Both the position numbers and the translations under genes were made by a program. Below the pieces are notes generated by a model, which saw only the letters and a list, made by a program, of their open reading frames with translations, made no database searches and had not been told where the DNA came from. Of a stretch of DNA of 14,374 bases, positions 7,665 to 13,826 are shown one piece after another; within the stretch, counting starts at the first letter, position 1; each line of letters begins with the position of its first letter. The stretch is from Pseudomonadota bacterium (lineage in GTDB: Bacteria > Pseudomonadota > Alphaproteobacteria > Rhizobiales > Beijerinckiaceae), in assembly GCA_028876585.1 (NCBI GenBank), contig JAGWRL010000188.1:1-14374 (forward strand), given 5' to 3'.

Positions 7665-7919
7665 TCAGGCGGCGTGGCGCTCGGCGATATGGGCGACGCG
7701 GAAATCGTTGGCGTAGAGATCGGGCAGGCCGAGTTCGACGTCGGCCGGCGTCAGGCCGCAATCGTCGAGTTCGCGACGGTCGAGCCCCTGCAATTCGCGC
7801 CGCGTCGCCGCGCGCGCGCCGGCGAGATCGAGCAGGTTAAGAATTTGTTGACCCAACCGACCCAGCGTCGGGATCGCCGAATGATCCGTGGCGGTGGGGT
7901 CGAACGAGAGCTTGCGCAC
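7665..7919 (-). CDS. DUF1127 domain protein
   Basis: An 84-residue protein whose C-terminal half has the DUF1127 (YjiS-like) pattern: a basic helix, then RRELQGLDRRELDDCGLTPADVE (about 44-66). These small alphaproteobacterial proteins often bind RNA or influence RNA turnover and metabolism; that is family knowledge and not shown for this gene. There is no Arg-rich stretch as strong as in the smallest members. The start is taken as the GTG at 7919 because an AAAGG lies 9 nt upstream on the minus strand and no ATG is available. The stop is 2 nt before the photolyase start, and the gene diverges from a LysR regulator across 120 bp of comparatively AT-rich DNA. Co-regulation with the photolyase, for example by light or oxidative stress, is an inference. 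Confidence 0.75.
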   Translation of the reverse strand: MRKLSFDPTATDHSAIPTLGRLGQQILNLLDLAGARAATRRELQGLDRRELDDCGLTPADVELGLPDLYANDFRVAHIAERHAA

Positions 7920-8039
7920 TTTCTTGAGCCTTTCTAAGGTAGCTATACGCGTCGCCGCGTGTTTGAACCCGGTATATAGGCCGATTGTGCGCCGCAGCAA
8001 GTCATGCTTATATCCAATTCCGAATAGAAAATATTGACG

Positions 8040-8957
8040 ATGCAGCCCTCCCATCGTTTGCCCTCTCTTAACGCCTTGCGCGCCTTCGAGGCGGTGGCGC
8101 GGCGGCTGTCGTTCGTGCGGGCGGCGGAGGATCTGTTCGTCACCAAGGCGGCGGTGGCGCAGCAGATCCGCCTGCTCGAAGAGGAGATCGGCGCGCCGCT
8201 GGTGGAGCGCTCCGGCCGCGGGCTGAAACTGACCGAGGCGGGCGCGGCGGGCGCGGCGATCCTGAGCGACGGCTTCGCCATGCTGGCGCGGGCGGCGCGG
8301 GCGATGCGCGAGACCAAGGGCCGGCGCTTTCTCGTCATCAGCGCCAGCGCCTCGTTCGCCGCGACCTGGCTGGTCGGGCGCATCGGCAAGTTCAAGTCGC
8401 GCCATCCCGACATCGACGTGCTGGTCGACGCCAATCCCAGCGCGGACACGCTGGAGCGCGGCGGCGCCGACGCGATGATCCGTTGGGGCGACGGCGACTT
8501 CCCCGGCCTGTCGACGACGCGGCTGTTCAAGGAGGAAGTGTTCCCCGTCTGCGCGCCAAGTCTGGTCGAGGCCGATCCGCCGTTGCGCACGCCCGCCGAT
8601 CTCGCGCACAGCACGTTGCTGCATCTCGAATGGAACCCGGGGTTTTCCACCTGGCCGTCGTGGAGCGACTGGCTGAAGGCGGCGGGCGCGGGCGAGGTCG
8701 AGGCGACGCGCGGCGTGTTTTTCAACCAGATGTCGATGGCGATCGTCGCCGCCGCGCAGGGGCAGGGGGTGGCGCTGGCCTCGCTCGCCATCGCCGCCGA
8801 CGATCTCGCCTCCGGCCGCCTCGTGGCGCCGTTCGCCACCACGGTGCGAACGCCGTTCGGCTATTATTTTCTGTGCCGGCCGGAGGCCGCCGCGAGCGGG
8901 CGCATCCAGGCGCTGCGCGATTTCCTGGTCGAGGAGGCGGCGCTTTCAACCGGCTAG
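8040..8957 (+). CDS. LysR-family transcriptional regulator, GcvA-like
   Basis: A 305-residue DNA-binding regulator. The winged helix-turn-helix covers about 9-60, with SLNALRAFEAVARRLSF, RAAEDLFVTKAAVAQQIRLLEEEIGAPLVER and the wing residues GRGLKLTEAG. The ligand-binding domain follows, with the GcvA-type segments ASFAATWLVGRIGKFKSRHPDIDV, DAMIRWGDGDFPG, FPVCAPSL and GQGVALASLAIAADDLASGRLVAPF. Length and domain order are normal. The ATG at 8040 is chosen; a TTG two codons upstream is possible, and the ribosome site is weak for both. LysR proteins commonly control the gene transcribed away from them, here DUF1127-phr, and themselves. A T-N11-A box was not firmly identified in the 120-bp intergenic region. 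Effector and targets are unknown; the GcvA name describes the subfamily and does not imply glycine-cleavage control. Confidence 0.93.
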   Translation: MQPSHRLPSLNALRAFEAVARRLSFVRAAEDLFVTKAAVAQQIRLLEEEIGAPLVERSGRGLKLTEAGAAGAAILSDGFAMLARAARAMRETKGRRFLVISASASFAATWLVGRIGKFKSRHPDIDVLVDANPSADTLERGGADAMIRWGDGDFPGLSTTRLFKEEVFPVCAPSLVEADPPLRTPADLAHSTLLHLEWNPGFSTWPSWSDWLKAAGAGEVEATRGVFFNQMSMAIVAAAQGQGVALASLAIAADDLASGRLVAPFATTVRTPFGYYFLCRPEAAASGRIQALRDFLVEEAALSTG

Positions 8958-9144
8958 GCAACGCGCCCGCCCGGTTTGCGTTGACGCCGCGCCTGCCAGC
9001 GGGTTAGCGTTTCCTAAGCCATGTCAGCGCTCGAAGCGCGTGACGCCCCGGCAGCCGTTTTCGGGCCGTGGCGTCGAGGGAATGGCCGACGGCGAAATCG
9101 GGACGAGGGCTGTTCGTGAACGGACGTTGGCGCGGGTTCAAGAC

Positions 9145-9972
9145 ATGATCTTTCCGCATTGCCGAGGGCCGGCGCCGGCGACGGCGGCGGCATGTCCGCG
9201 TTGCGCCGGCGGCCTCGGCGGCGCCTCGGCGGCGGCCGGCAAGGCGTCCGCAACCCGGGCGCGCAGCGCCCAGCACGCCCATCCGCCGATCGAACGCCGG
9301 CCGCTAACGGTGATGTTTTGCGACCTCGCCGATGCGGTTTCGCTGGCGCAGCGGCTGGACGCGGAAGACCTGATGGCGCTGATCGAGCGTTATCAGACCT
9401 TGTGCGACGACATCGTCAAAGATCGCGGCGGCTTTCTCGCCAAATTCATGGGCGACGGCGTGCTCGCCTATTTCGGCCATCCCCGCACCGCTGAGGACGA
9501 CGCCGCCAATGCGGTCGCCGCGGGGCTGGAAATCGTCGCCGCGGTGCGCGAACTCGAACGCAAGCATGACATGGCGCTGGAGGCGCGGGTCGGCATCGCC
9601 ACCGGGCTGGTGGTGGTGCGCGGCCGCGCCAGCCGAGCGCGCCAGCGCACGGTCGAGGTGGTCGGCCGCATCCTCAATCTCGCCTTGCGGCTGCAATCGG
9701 CCGCCCCGCCGGGCGCGGTGCTGATCGCCGACGCCACCCGCAAAGTCACGCGCGGGCCTTTCAACTATCAGGATTTGGGCCAGATCGGCCTGCGCGGCTT
9801 TCCCCAGCCGGTGCAGGCGTGGCGGGTCGAGCAAAAGAACGCGGCGGTCAGCCGGTTTCAGGCGCCGATGCTGGGCCAGACGAACCCTTCGTCGGGTCGC
9901 GCGGGGATATCGACCTGCTCGGCCGACGCGTGGCCCCGCCGCGCAAAGGCCGGCGCCAGATCGTCGGGCTGA
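9145..9972 (+). CDS. Class III adenylate/guanylate cyclase domain protein, probably a truncated cyclase-ATPase
   Basis: The 275 residues contain one class III cyclase domain (about 51-228) that would make cAMP or cGMP from the nucleoside triphosphate. The metal-binding Asp60 (TVMFCDLADAV) and Asp104 (KFMGDGVLAYFG) are present, as are Lys100 at the base-recognition site and the transition-state pair Asn178/Arg182 (NLALRLQ). The residue two before Asn178, usually Asp or Thr in purine recognition, is Ile176. The first 24 residues align in spacing with the zinc ribbon that opens many such proteins (CPxC...C..CG). The first Cys is Phe3, leaving Cys6, Cys17 and Cys20. The start is set at the ATG at 9145 because of that alignment; 9082 (ATG) and 9040 (GTG) are open alternatives. 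Homologues of this type continue into an AAA-like ATPase and TPR-like region for about 1000 residues; here the frame ends soon after the cyclase. It could be a functional stand-alone cyclase or a decaying gene. Confidence 0.75.
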   Translation: MIFPHCRGPAPATAAACPRCAGGLGGASAAAGKASATRARSAQHAHPPIERRPLTVMFCDLADAVSLAQRLDAEDLMALIERYQTLCDDIVKDRGGFLAKFMGDGVLAYFGHPRTAEDDAANAVAAGLEIVAAVRELERKHDMALEARVGIATGLVVVRGRASRARQRTVEVVGRILNLALRLQSAAPPGAVLIADATRKVTRGPFNYQDLGQIGLRGFPQPVQAWRVEQKNAAVSRFQAPMLGQTNPSSGRAGISTCSADAWPRRAKAGARSSG

Positions 9973-10131
9973 ACGGCGACGTCGGCGCGGGCGGATCGCG
10001 ACTGGTGCGGGAATTCGACCAAGCTTCGGGGCCGCCGCCTCCACGCGCGTCTGTCGCCGCTGCACGGCCGAACGTTTCAACAGGTGGCGCTGGCGGAACG
10101 GGTGCTTGGCGGCGACGCGCGGCAGGGATAA
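9885..10131 (+). pseudogene. Frameshifted remnant of the cyclase-associated ATPase domain
   Basis: In the frame starting at 9885 the sequence reads PFVGSRGDIDLLGRR, then QIVGLNGDVGAGGSRLVREF, at the position and spacing where cyclase-ATPase proteins have a PLVGR-E--LL start followed by a P-loop. It is shifted by one base relative to the cyclase frame, which reads on to a stop at 9972. Within the remnant, the WPRRAKAG block expected between the two pieces is found only in the cyclase frame, suggesting further compensating indels. The Walker A Lys is Gly (GDVGAGGS, 9975-9998). Further on, a third frame reads ARLSPLHGRTFQQVALAERVLGG and stops at 10131; this part is only weakly similar to the family. 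The rest of the ATPase and the C-terminal repeats are missing. This supports decay by indels plus deletion. Confidence 0.65.
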
Positions 10132-10154
10132 GCCGCGCCGCCCCGGCGTGAGCC

Positions 10155-10412
10155 TCAGCGCATCGCGAGCGTGCGCGCGGCTTTGTCGTAGGCGGTGCGG
10201 CAGACCCGATTGAGCTGGGCGCGCTTGGACTTCATGCAGCTGACAGCGTCGTGTTCGTTGCCAAGCGATTGCGGGCACAGCCGATAGGCGTCGTCGCTAC
10301 AGCTCGCAATCACATATTGACGTAGTTCAGGGTCAAGGTCACGCGCGCTGGCCGCGTTGATCGCCGCGACCATCGCGCCTAGCGCCAGTAGGGCGCGGAG
10401 GTTGGATGGCAA
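10155..10412 (-). CDS. Small exported protein with two paired-Cys segments, unknown function
   Basis: The 85 residues carry a signal peptide (hydrophobic core LRALLALGAMVAAINA, likely cut at ASA/R near residue 23). A mature part of about 60 residues has four cysteines in the pattern C-x6-C and C-x10-C (SCSDDAYRLCPQSL, SCMKSKRAQLNRVCRTAY). Alphaproteobacterial proteins of this kind, with CS-DA-RLC and CM--KR-QLS--C, are numerous and uncharacterised. The cysteines probably form disulfides in the periplasm. The start is a TTG at 10412 with GGAG 7 nt upstream on the minus strand; there is no in-frame ATG that would keep the signal peptide. It diverges from purH across 196 bp and ends just past the cyclase remnant. 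Confidence 0.8.
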   Translation of the reverse strand: MPSNLRALLALGAMVAAINAASARDLDPELRQYVIASCSDDAYRLCPQSLGNEHDAVSCMKSKRAQLNRVCRTAYDKAARTLAMR

Positions 10413-10521
10413 ATGAAATCTCCGTTATTAGGGTTGCATAATCGCGGCCTACTTTAATTTGAGCTAAATTGCAAATCTTTGATTGCGGGGGAGGCACTCA
10501 TTTTGCGCATACTACAGTTTA

Positions 10522-10563
10522 CACGCGGACGACGGCTCCAGTTTCATCCGCCGCATCCGCGTG
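10522..10563 (+). promoter_or_regulatory. Inverted repeat in the purH upstream region
   Basis: CACGCGGA (10522-10529) and TCCGCGTG (10556-10563) are perfect 8-bp complements around a 26-nt loop, 46 nt before the purH ATG. It may be a leader hairpin or an operator; nothing in the loop identifies a known riboswitch. Confidence 0.3.
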
Positions 10564-10608
10564 ATATGTGCGCCGCACAATACTCATCAATCGAAGGCGA
10601 ACGCACTC

Positions 10609-12183
10609 ATGGTCCACGACGCCGCGCCGATCGGACGCGCCCTCATTTCCGTCTCCGACAAGACCGGCCTCGTTGAACTGGGGCGGGCGCTGGCCTTGCG
10701 CGGGATCGAACTCGTCTCGACCGGCGGCACTTCCGCCGCGCTCGCCAAGGCGGGCGTCAAGGTGATCGACGTCGCCGACCTCACCGGCTTTCCCGAAATG
10801 ATGGATGGGCGGCTGAAGACGCTGCATCCGCGCGTGCATGGCGGGTTGCTGGCGATCCGCGCCGAGCCGGCGCATCAGGCCTCGATGATCGCCAACGACA
10901 TCCGGCCGATCGACCTTCTCGTCGTCAATCTCTATCCGTTCGAGGCGGCGCTGGCGCGCGGCGCGGTCTTCGAGGACATGATCGAGAACATCGACATCGG
11001 CGGCCCGGCGATGATCCGCGCGGCGGCGAAGAACCACCACGACGTCACGGTGATCGTCGATGTCGCCGATTACGCCGCGCTGGCGCAGGAGATGGCGGCC
11101 AACGGCGGCGGCACCAGCCTCAAATTCCGCCGCGCGATGGCGCAGAAGGCTTACGCCCGCACCGCCGCCTATGACGCGGCGATCTCGAACTGGCTGGCGC
11201 GCGAGACCGGCGAGACGCAGCCGGTCTGGCGCGCGTTCGGCGGCCGGCTCGCCAACCCGCTGCGCTATGGCGAGAACCCGCATCAGCAGGCGGCGTTCTA
11301 CGTGACGCCGGAGACCCGCCCCGGCGTCGCCAGCGCGCGCCAGTTGCAGGGCAAGGAACTGTCCTACAACAACATCAACGACACCGACGCGGCCTATGAA
11401 TGCGTCGCCGAATTCGCCGACGCGGCGGTGGCGATCATCAAACACGCCAACCCCTGCGGCGTCGCGACGGGGGCGAGCCTGTTGCAAGCCTACGAGAAGG
11501 CGCTCGCCTGCGACCCCGTCTCCGCCTTCGGCGGGGTGGTGGCGCTGAACCGCAAGCTCGACGCCGACGCGGCGCGCAAAATCGTCGAGATTTTCACCGA
11601 AGTCATCATCGCGCCGGACGCCGACGCCGACGCCATCGCGATCGTCGCAGCCAAGAAGAACCTGCGCCTGTTGCTGGCCGGCGCGCTGCCCGACCCCCAA
11701 GCGCCCGGTCTGAGCGTGCGCTCGGTCGCGGGCGGGTTGCTGGTGCAGGATCGCGACAACGGCGCGCTCGACGCGGCGATGCTGAAGGTCGTCACCAAGC
11801 GGGCGCCGACGGCGGCCGAGATGCGCGATCTGCAATTCGCCTGGCGGGTGTGCAAGCACGTCAAGTCGAACGCGATCGTTTACGTCAAGGACGGCGCGAC
11901 GGTGGGGGTGGGCGCGGGGCAGATGAGCCGGGTCGATTCCTCGCGCGTCGCGGTGCGCAAGGCCGAGGACGCCGCCCAGGGCGGCGTGCCGCTGACGCAG
12001 GGGTCCGTGGTCGCCTCCGACGCGTTCTTCCCGTTCCCGGATGGGCTGATGGCGGCGATCGCGGCCGGCGCGACGGCGGTGATCCAGCCGGGGGGCGCGA
12101 GCCGCGACGCCGACGTGATCGCCGCCGCCGACGCGGCGGGCGTGGCGATGGTGTTCACGGGGATGCGCCACTTCCGGCATTGA
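10609..12183 (+). CDS. purH: Bifunctional AICAR transformylase/IMP cyclohydrolase
   Basis: This 524-residue cytoplasmic enzyme performs the last two steps of IMP synthesis: formylation of AICAR with 10-formyl-tetrahydrofolate, and then ring closure. The N-terminal MGS-like cyclohydrolase domain (about 8-150) has STGGT (37-41), [14 protein letters not shown] (66-79), NLYPF (107-111) and the [17 protein letters not shown] segment. The transformylase domain has RYGENPHQ (219-226), [12 protein letters not shown] and the catalytic KHANPCG (278-284). It also has DPVSAFGG, the late [11 protein letters not shown]...[12 protein letters not shown] and [10 protein letters not shown]...PGG. It ends with the family's typical GMRHFRH. 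Length is standard. The ATG at 10609 is chosen because it begins at the family position, with an AAGG 11 nt upstream; an upstream in-frame GTG or ATG reading adds about 42 unrelated residues. Genes that accompany purH in some relatives are not beside it here. Confidence 0.97.
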   Translation: MVHDAAPIGRALISVSDKTGLVELGRALALRGIELVSTGGTSAALAKAGVKVIDVADLTGFPEMMDGRLKTLHPRVHGGLLAIRAEPAHQASMIANDIRPIDLLVVNLYPFEAALARGAVFEDMIENIDIGGPAMIRAAAKNHHDVTVIVDVADYAALAQEMAANGGGTSLKFRRAMAQKAYARTAAYDAAISNWLARETGETQPVWRAFGGRLANPLRYGENPHQQAAFYVTPETRPGVASARQLQGKELSYNNINDTDAAYECVAEFADAAVAIIKHANPCGVATGASLLQAYEKALACDPVSAFGGVVALNRKLDADAARKIVEIFTEVIIAPDADADAIAIVAAKKNLRLLLAGALPDPQAPGLSVRSVAGGLLVQDRDNGALDAAMLKVVTKRAPTAAEMRDLQFAWRVCKHVKSNAIVYVKDGATVGVGAGQMSRVDSSRVAVRKAEDAAQGGVPLTQGSVVASDAFFPFPDGLMAAIAAGATAVIQPGGASRDADVIAAADAAGVAMVFTGMRHFRH

Positions 12184-12227
12184 GGGCGCGCGGATCGCGA
12201 AGCATCGGGGGGCGCCCGCCGTGGCTT

Positions 12228-12253
12228 CGCGGCGCGGCGCGCGCCGCGCCGCG
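12228..12253. repeat. 26-bp perfect GC palindrome downstream of purH
   Basis: The sequence 12228-12253 is identical to its own reverse complement, centred between 12240 and 12241, and made only of G and C. It starts 45 bp after the purH stop. It could act as a 3'-end hairpin in purH mRNA, but no T-run follows, so a classical terminator is not claimed. Confidence 0.5.
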
Positions 12254-12254
12254 C

Positions 12255-12273
12255 CGCTGAAAGCTGTTCAGCG
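12255..12273. repeat. Short hairpin adjoining the GC palindrome
   Basis: CGCTGAA and TTCAGCG pair perfectly (7 bp) around the loop AGCTG. It follows the GC palindrome by 1 bp, making a tandem-hairpin 3' end after purH. No T-tract follows. Confidence 0.4.
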
Positions 12274-12416
12274 TGGAAAATCAATCGTCTGGCGGCGGCT
12301 CGCGCAAGCCGGCGCGCGACAAAGCCGCCGAAGGGCGGCAGCCCTGTGGCGCGTCCGGCGCCGTTCCGACATTCGCCGCAAGTGCGCGGCCGTCTCGGCC
12401 AGAACGGCCAGCCGGG

Positions 12417-12430
12417 ACCGTCCGGCGCAT
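12417..12430 (+). repeat. Direct repeat, copy 1
   Basis: ACCGTCCGGCGCAT, followed by CAAATTG. The same 14 bases recur at 12746-12759 followed by AAAATCG, giving 18 of 20 matches over the longer span. Confidence 0.45.
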
Positions 12431-12745
12431 CAAATTGAAGTTTCGACAAATTATATCAATGGCCTAGCCCCTGCGCGCGGCGCCGTCGCCGTGCGCGCCC
12501 CGGCGTCGGCGTCGATCGACCCAGGCGCGGCGGCGGAAAGCGTCGGACGGCAATTCGCCCCCCTAGAACGACGTTGCGGAAGCCTCGCGCCGCCACCAGC
12601 GCGGCCGCGCCGCCGCGTTTCGCGGACGGCGCCCTAAAAAAATCGCAAGCGGCGGCAGGCGTATAAAACATCATTGTCATGTTCAATGCACCTCGTCTCG
12701 GGGCGGCGCGCCGCGTCGGGGGCGCGCATGGCACGCCGAAGAGCC

Positions 12746-12759
12746 ACCGTCCGGCGCAT
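12746..12759 (+). repeat. Direct repeat, copy 2
   Basis: Second copy of ACCGTCCGGCGCAT, 329 bp downstream of the first and about 275 bp before ureA. The two copies bracket the change from GC-rich to AT-richer DNA. Confidence 0.45.
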
Positions 12760-12910
12760 AAAATCGTGTTCCGTCAGGGGGGTGAATCCGGTGCACCCCG
12801 GTAATGAAATCCGTTCGCCCGGGAGATGAAGTATACGTCAGGATGGGGTGAGTTATCGAAATCAATATAAGTGCGGATATCTTCGAAAAAAGGGGCAATG
12901 TGCCAGGGTG

Positions 12911-12940
12911 CGACAAAATGTGCATTCAGTTATATTGTCG
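12911..12940. promoter_or_regulatory. Inverted repeat abutting the ureA -35 box, possible operator
   Basis: CGACAA (12911-12916) and TTGTCG (12935-12940) are perfect complements separated by 18 bp, and the right arm touches the -35 hexamer at 12941. Position and symmetry suit an activator or repressor site; no regulator is identified. Confidence 0.35.
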
Positions 12941-12969
12941 TTGACACAAATTTTACTGAGACATACGTT
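12941..12969 (+). promoter_or_regulatory. Putative sigma70-type promoter of the urease genes
   Basis: A perfect -35 TTGACA (12941-12946), a 17-bp spacer and a -10 TACGTT (12964-12969) predict a start near 12976 and a leader of about 58 nt before ureA. The surrounding DNA is unusually AT-rich for this window. Confidence 0.6.
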
Positions 12970-12988
12970 TCACCCGCTCAAACGAACA

Positions 12989-13007
12989 GGGCGCCAGCGA
13001 GGCGCTC
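12989..13007 (+). promoter_or_regulatory. Leader hairpin before ureA
   Basis: GGGCGCC and GGCGCTC pair over 7 bp (one G-T) around the loop AGCGA, within the predicted 5' leader and 17 nt before the GAGGTGA ribosome site of ureA. It may stabilise the mRNA. Confidence 0.35.
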
Positions 13008-13033
13008 AGCTATGTCAGCAATAGAGGTGATCC

Positions 13034-13336
13034 ATGCTGCTCACGCCTAGGGAAATGGAGAAGCTGATAATCTTCAATCTCGCCGAGGTCGCTCAGAAGC
13101 GGAAGGCGAAGGGTCTGAAGCTCAATTTCCCGGAGGCGGTAGCCGTTATCTCGGCCGCCGCTCTCGAGGGGGCCCGCGAAGGCCGCACGCTCGAACAAGT
13201 CATGGCCTCGTCGGCCAAAGTTCTCAGCAAAAACGACGTGATGGAAGGCGTCGCCGAGATGGTGCCCTTCGTCCAGATCGAGGCGGTCTTCACCGACGGC
13301 AGCCGCCTGGTGACGGTGCATTCGCCGATCCAATGA
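13034..13336 (+). CDS. ureA: Urease gamma subunit
   Basis: The 100-residue smallest structural subunit of urease, which hydrolyses urea to ammonia and carbamate in the cytoplasm. It matches the family from end to end: [84 protein letters not shown]. The ATG at 13034 sits behind GAGGTGA. It is the first gene of ureABC. The accessory gene ureD, which often precedes ureA in alphaproteobacteria, is not here. Its stop codon lies inside a hairpin shared with the ureA-ureB gap. Confidence 0.96.
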   Translation: MLLTPREMEKLIIFNLAEVAQKRKAKGLKLNFPEAVAVISAAALEGAREGRTLEQVMASSAKVLSKNDVMEGVAEMVPFVQIEAVFTDGSRLVTVHSPIQ

Positions 13337-13342
13337 TCGGCG
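13323..13342 (+). promoter_or_regulatory. Hairpin across the ureA stop codon
   Basis: CGCCGATC (13323-13330) and GATCGGCG (13335-13342) form a perfect 8-bp stem with a CAAT loop. The ureA TGA is 13334-13336. An unstructured, C/A-rich 28-nt stretch follows up to the ureB ribosome site. There is no T-run, so it is more likely an mRNA stability or processing element, or a way to tune subunit ratios, than a terminator. Confidence 0.45.
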
Positions 13343-13381
13343 CCACGCAACAACAACACTCAATCAATCCAGGAGAATAAC

Positions 13382-13786
13382 ATGTCCTCCGGTGCAAATC
13401 TGAATGGCGTGGGCGGCATCGTCCTCGGGAGCGGCGACATCGAGTTCAATGTCGGACGCCCGGTCACCAAGTTGAAAGTGCGCAATACTGGCGATCGCCC
13501 GGTGCAGATCGGTTCGCATTTCCACTTCTTCGAAGTGAACCGCGCCATCGAGTTCGATCGCGAGAAGGCCTTCGGCCAGCATCTCAACATCCCCTCGAGC
13601 ACGGGCATCCGTCTGGAGCCCGGCGCCGAGCAGGAGGTCGAGCTTGTGCCCTACGGCGGCAAGCAATGCGTCTACGGCTTCAACAACCTGGTCGAGAACT
13701 GGGCTGGCGCCTCTGTGTACAACCCGGCGCGCGCCGAAGCGGTCGCCAAGGCGGCTGCATTGGGTTTCAAGTCCACCAAGAAGTAA
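13382..13786 (+). CDS. ureB: Urease beta subunit, with C-terminal extension
   Basis: A 134-residue subunit that packs against UreC in the urease trimer. Core motifs are [43 protein letters not shown], then the [12 protein letters not shown] turn and [19 protein letters not shown]. Textbook beta subunits stop near 101-106 residues, soon after YGFN. This one continues about 25 residues further, ending [19 protein letters not shown]. That tail is a feature I associate with the divergent urease type found in some alphaproteobacteria and actinobacteria. The ATG at 13382 is preceded by AGGAG at 13371-13375. It lies 45 bp after ureA and 40 bp before ureC. Confidence 0.94.
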   Translation: MSSGANLNGVGGIVLGSGDIEFNVGRPVTKLKVRNTGDRPVQIGSHFHFFEVNRAIEFDREKAFGQHLNIPSSTGIRLEPGAEQEVELVPYGGKQCVYGFNNLVENWAGASVYNPARAEAVAKAAALGFKSTKK

Positions 13787-13826
13787 AACGACTTCCTTCA
13801 TAACAGCATCAAAAAGGCAAGTTACT

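Larger units (their letters stand above)
12184..13033. other. 850-bp non-coding stretch between purH and ureA
   Basis: No open frame here resembles a protein family. The first 450 bp are very GC-rich, and the last 400 bp are clearly more AT-rich than the rest of the window. Structures seen are a 26-bp palindrome (12228-12253), a 7-bp stem hairpin just after it (12255-12273), a 14-nt direct repeat (12417-12430 and 12746-12759), a CGACAA/TTGTCG pair (12911-12940) and the ureA promoter and leader hairpin. A short AT-rich block near 12434-12462 could hold another promoter, but no good -35/-10 spacing was found. Confidence 0.6.

Noticed and set aside
9021..9119. 32-codon frame just before the cyclase
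   Set aside because: Too short, Arg-rich, no homology; it overlaps alternative starts of the cyclase.
10413..10608. ZTP (pfl) riboswitch before purH
   Set aside because: These riboswitches are known upstream of purH, but the conserved GCCGCCUGGGCA-type segment and pseudoknot partner are absent.
10519..12180. 553-codon open frame antisense to purH
   Set aside because: A shadow of PurH with low-complexity Arg/Gly/Asp content; PurH matches its family throughout.
12273..12467. 64-codon frame in the purH-ureA gap
   Set aside because: No ATG start, no ribosome site and no recognisable family; composition is explained by GC-rich DNA.
12729..12746. Sigma54 promoter or NtrC site before ureA
   Set aside because: TGGCAC is present at 12729 but the required TTGC element at the right spacing is not; GGTGCACC near 12790 lacks the second NtrC half-site.
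12778..12830. Cobalamin-riboswitch-like fragment (GAATCCGGTGC)
   Set aside because: The short string matches the B12-box neighbourhood, but the following conserved CTG-CCCGC-ACTGT part and the closing stems are missing. A GGGGTG/CACCCC local repeat explains the pattern.
12683..12925. 80-codon minus-strand frame upstream of ureA
   Set aside because: No ribosome site or homology that I can see, and it overlaps the AT-rich control region of ureA.
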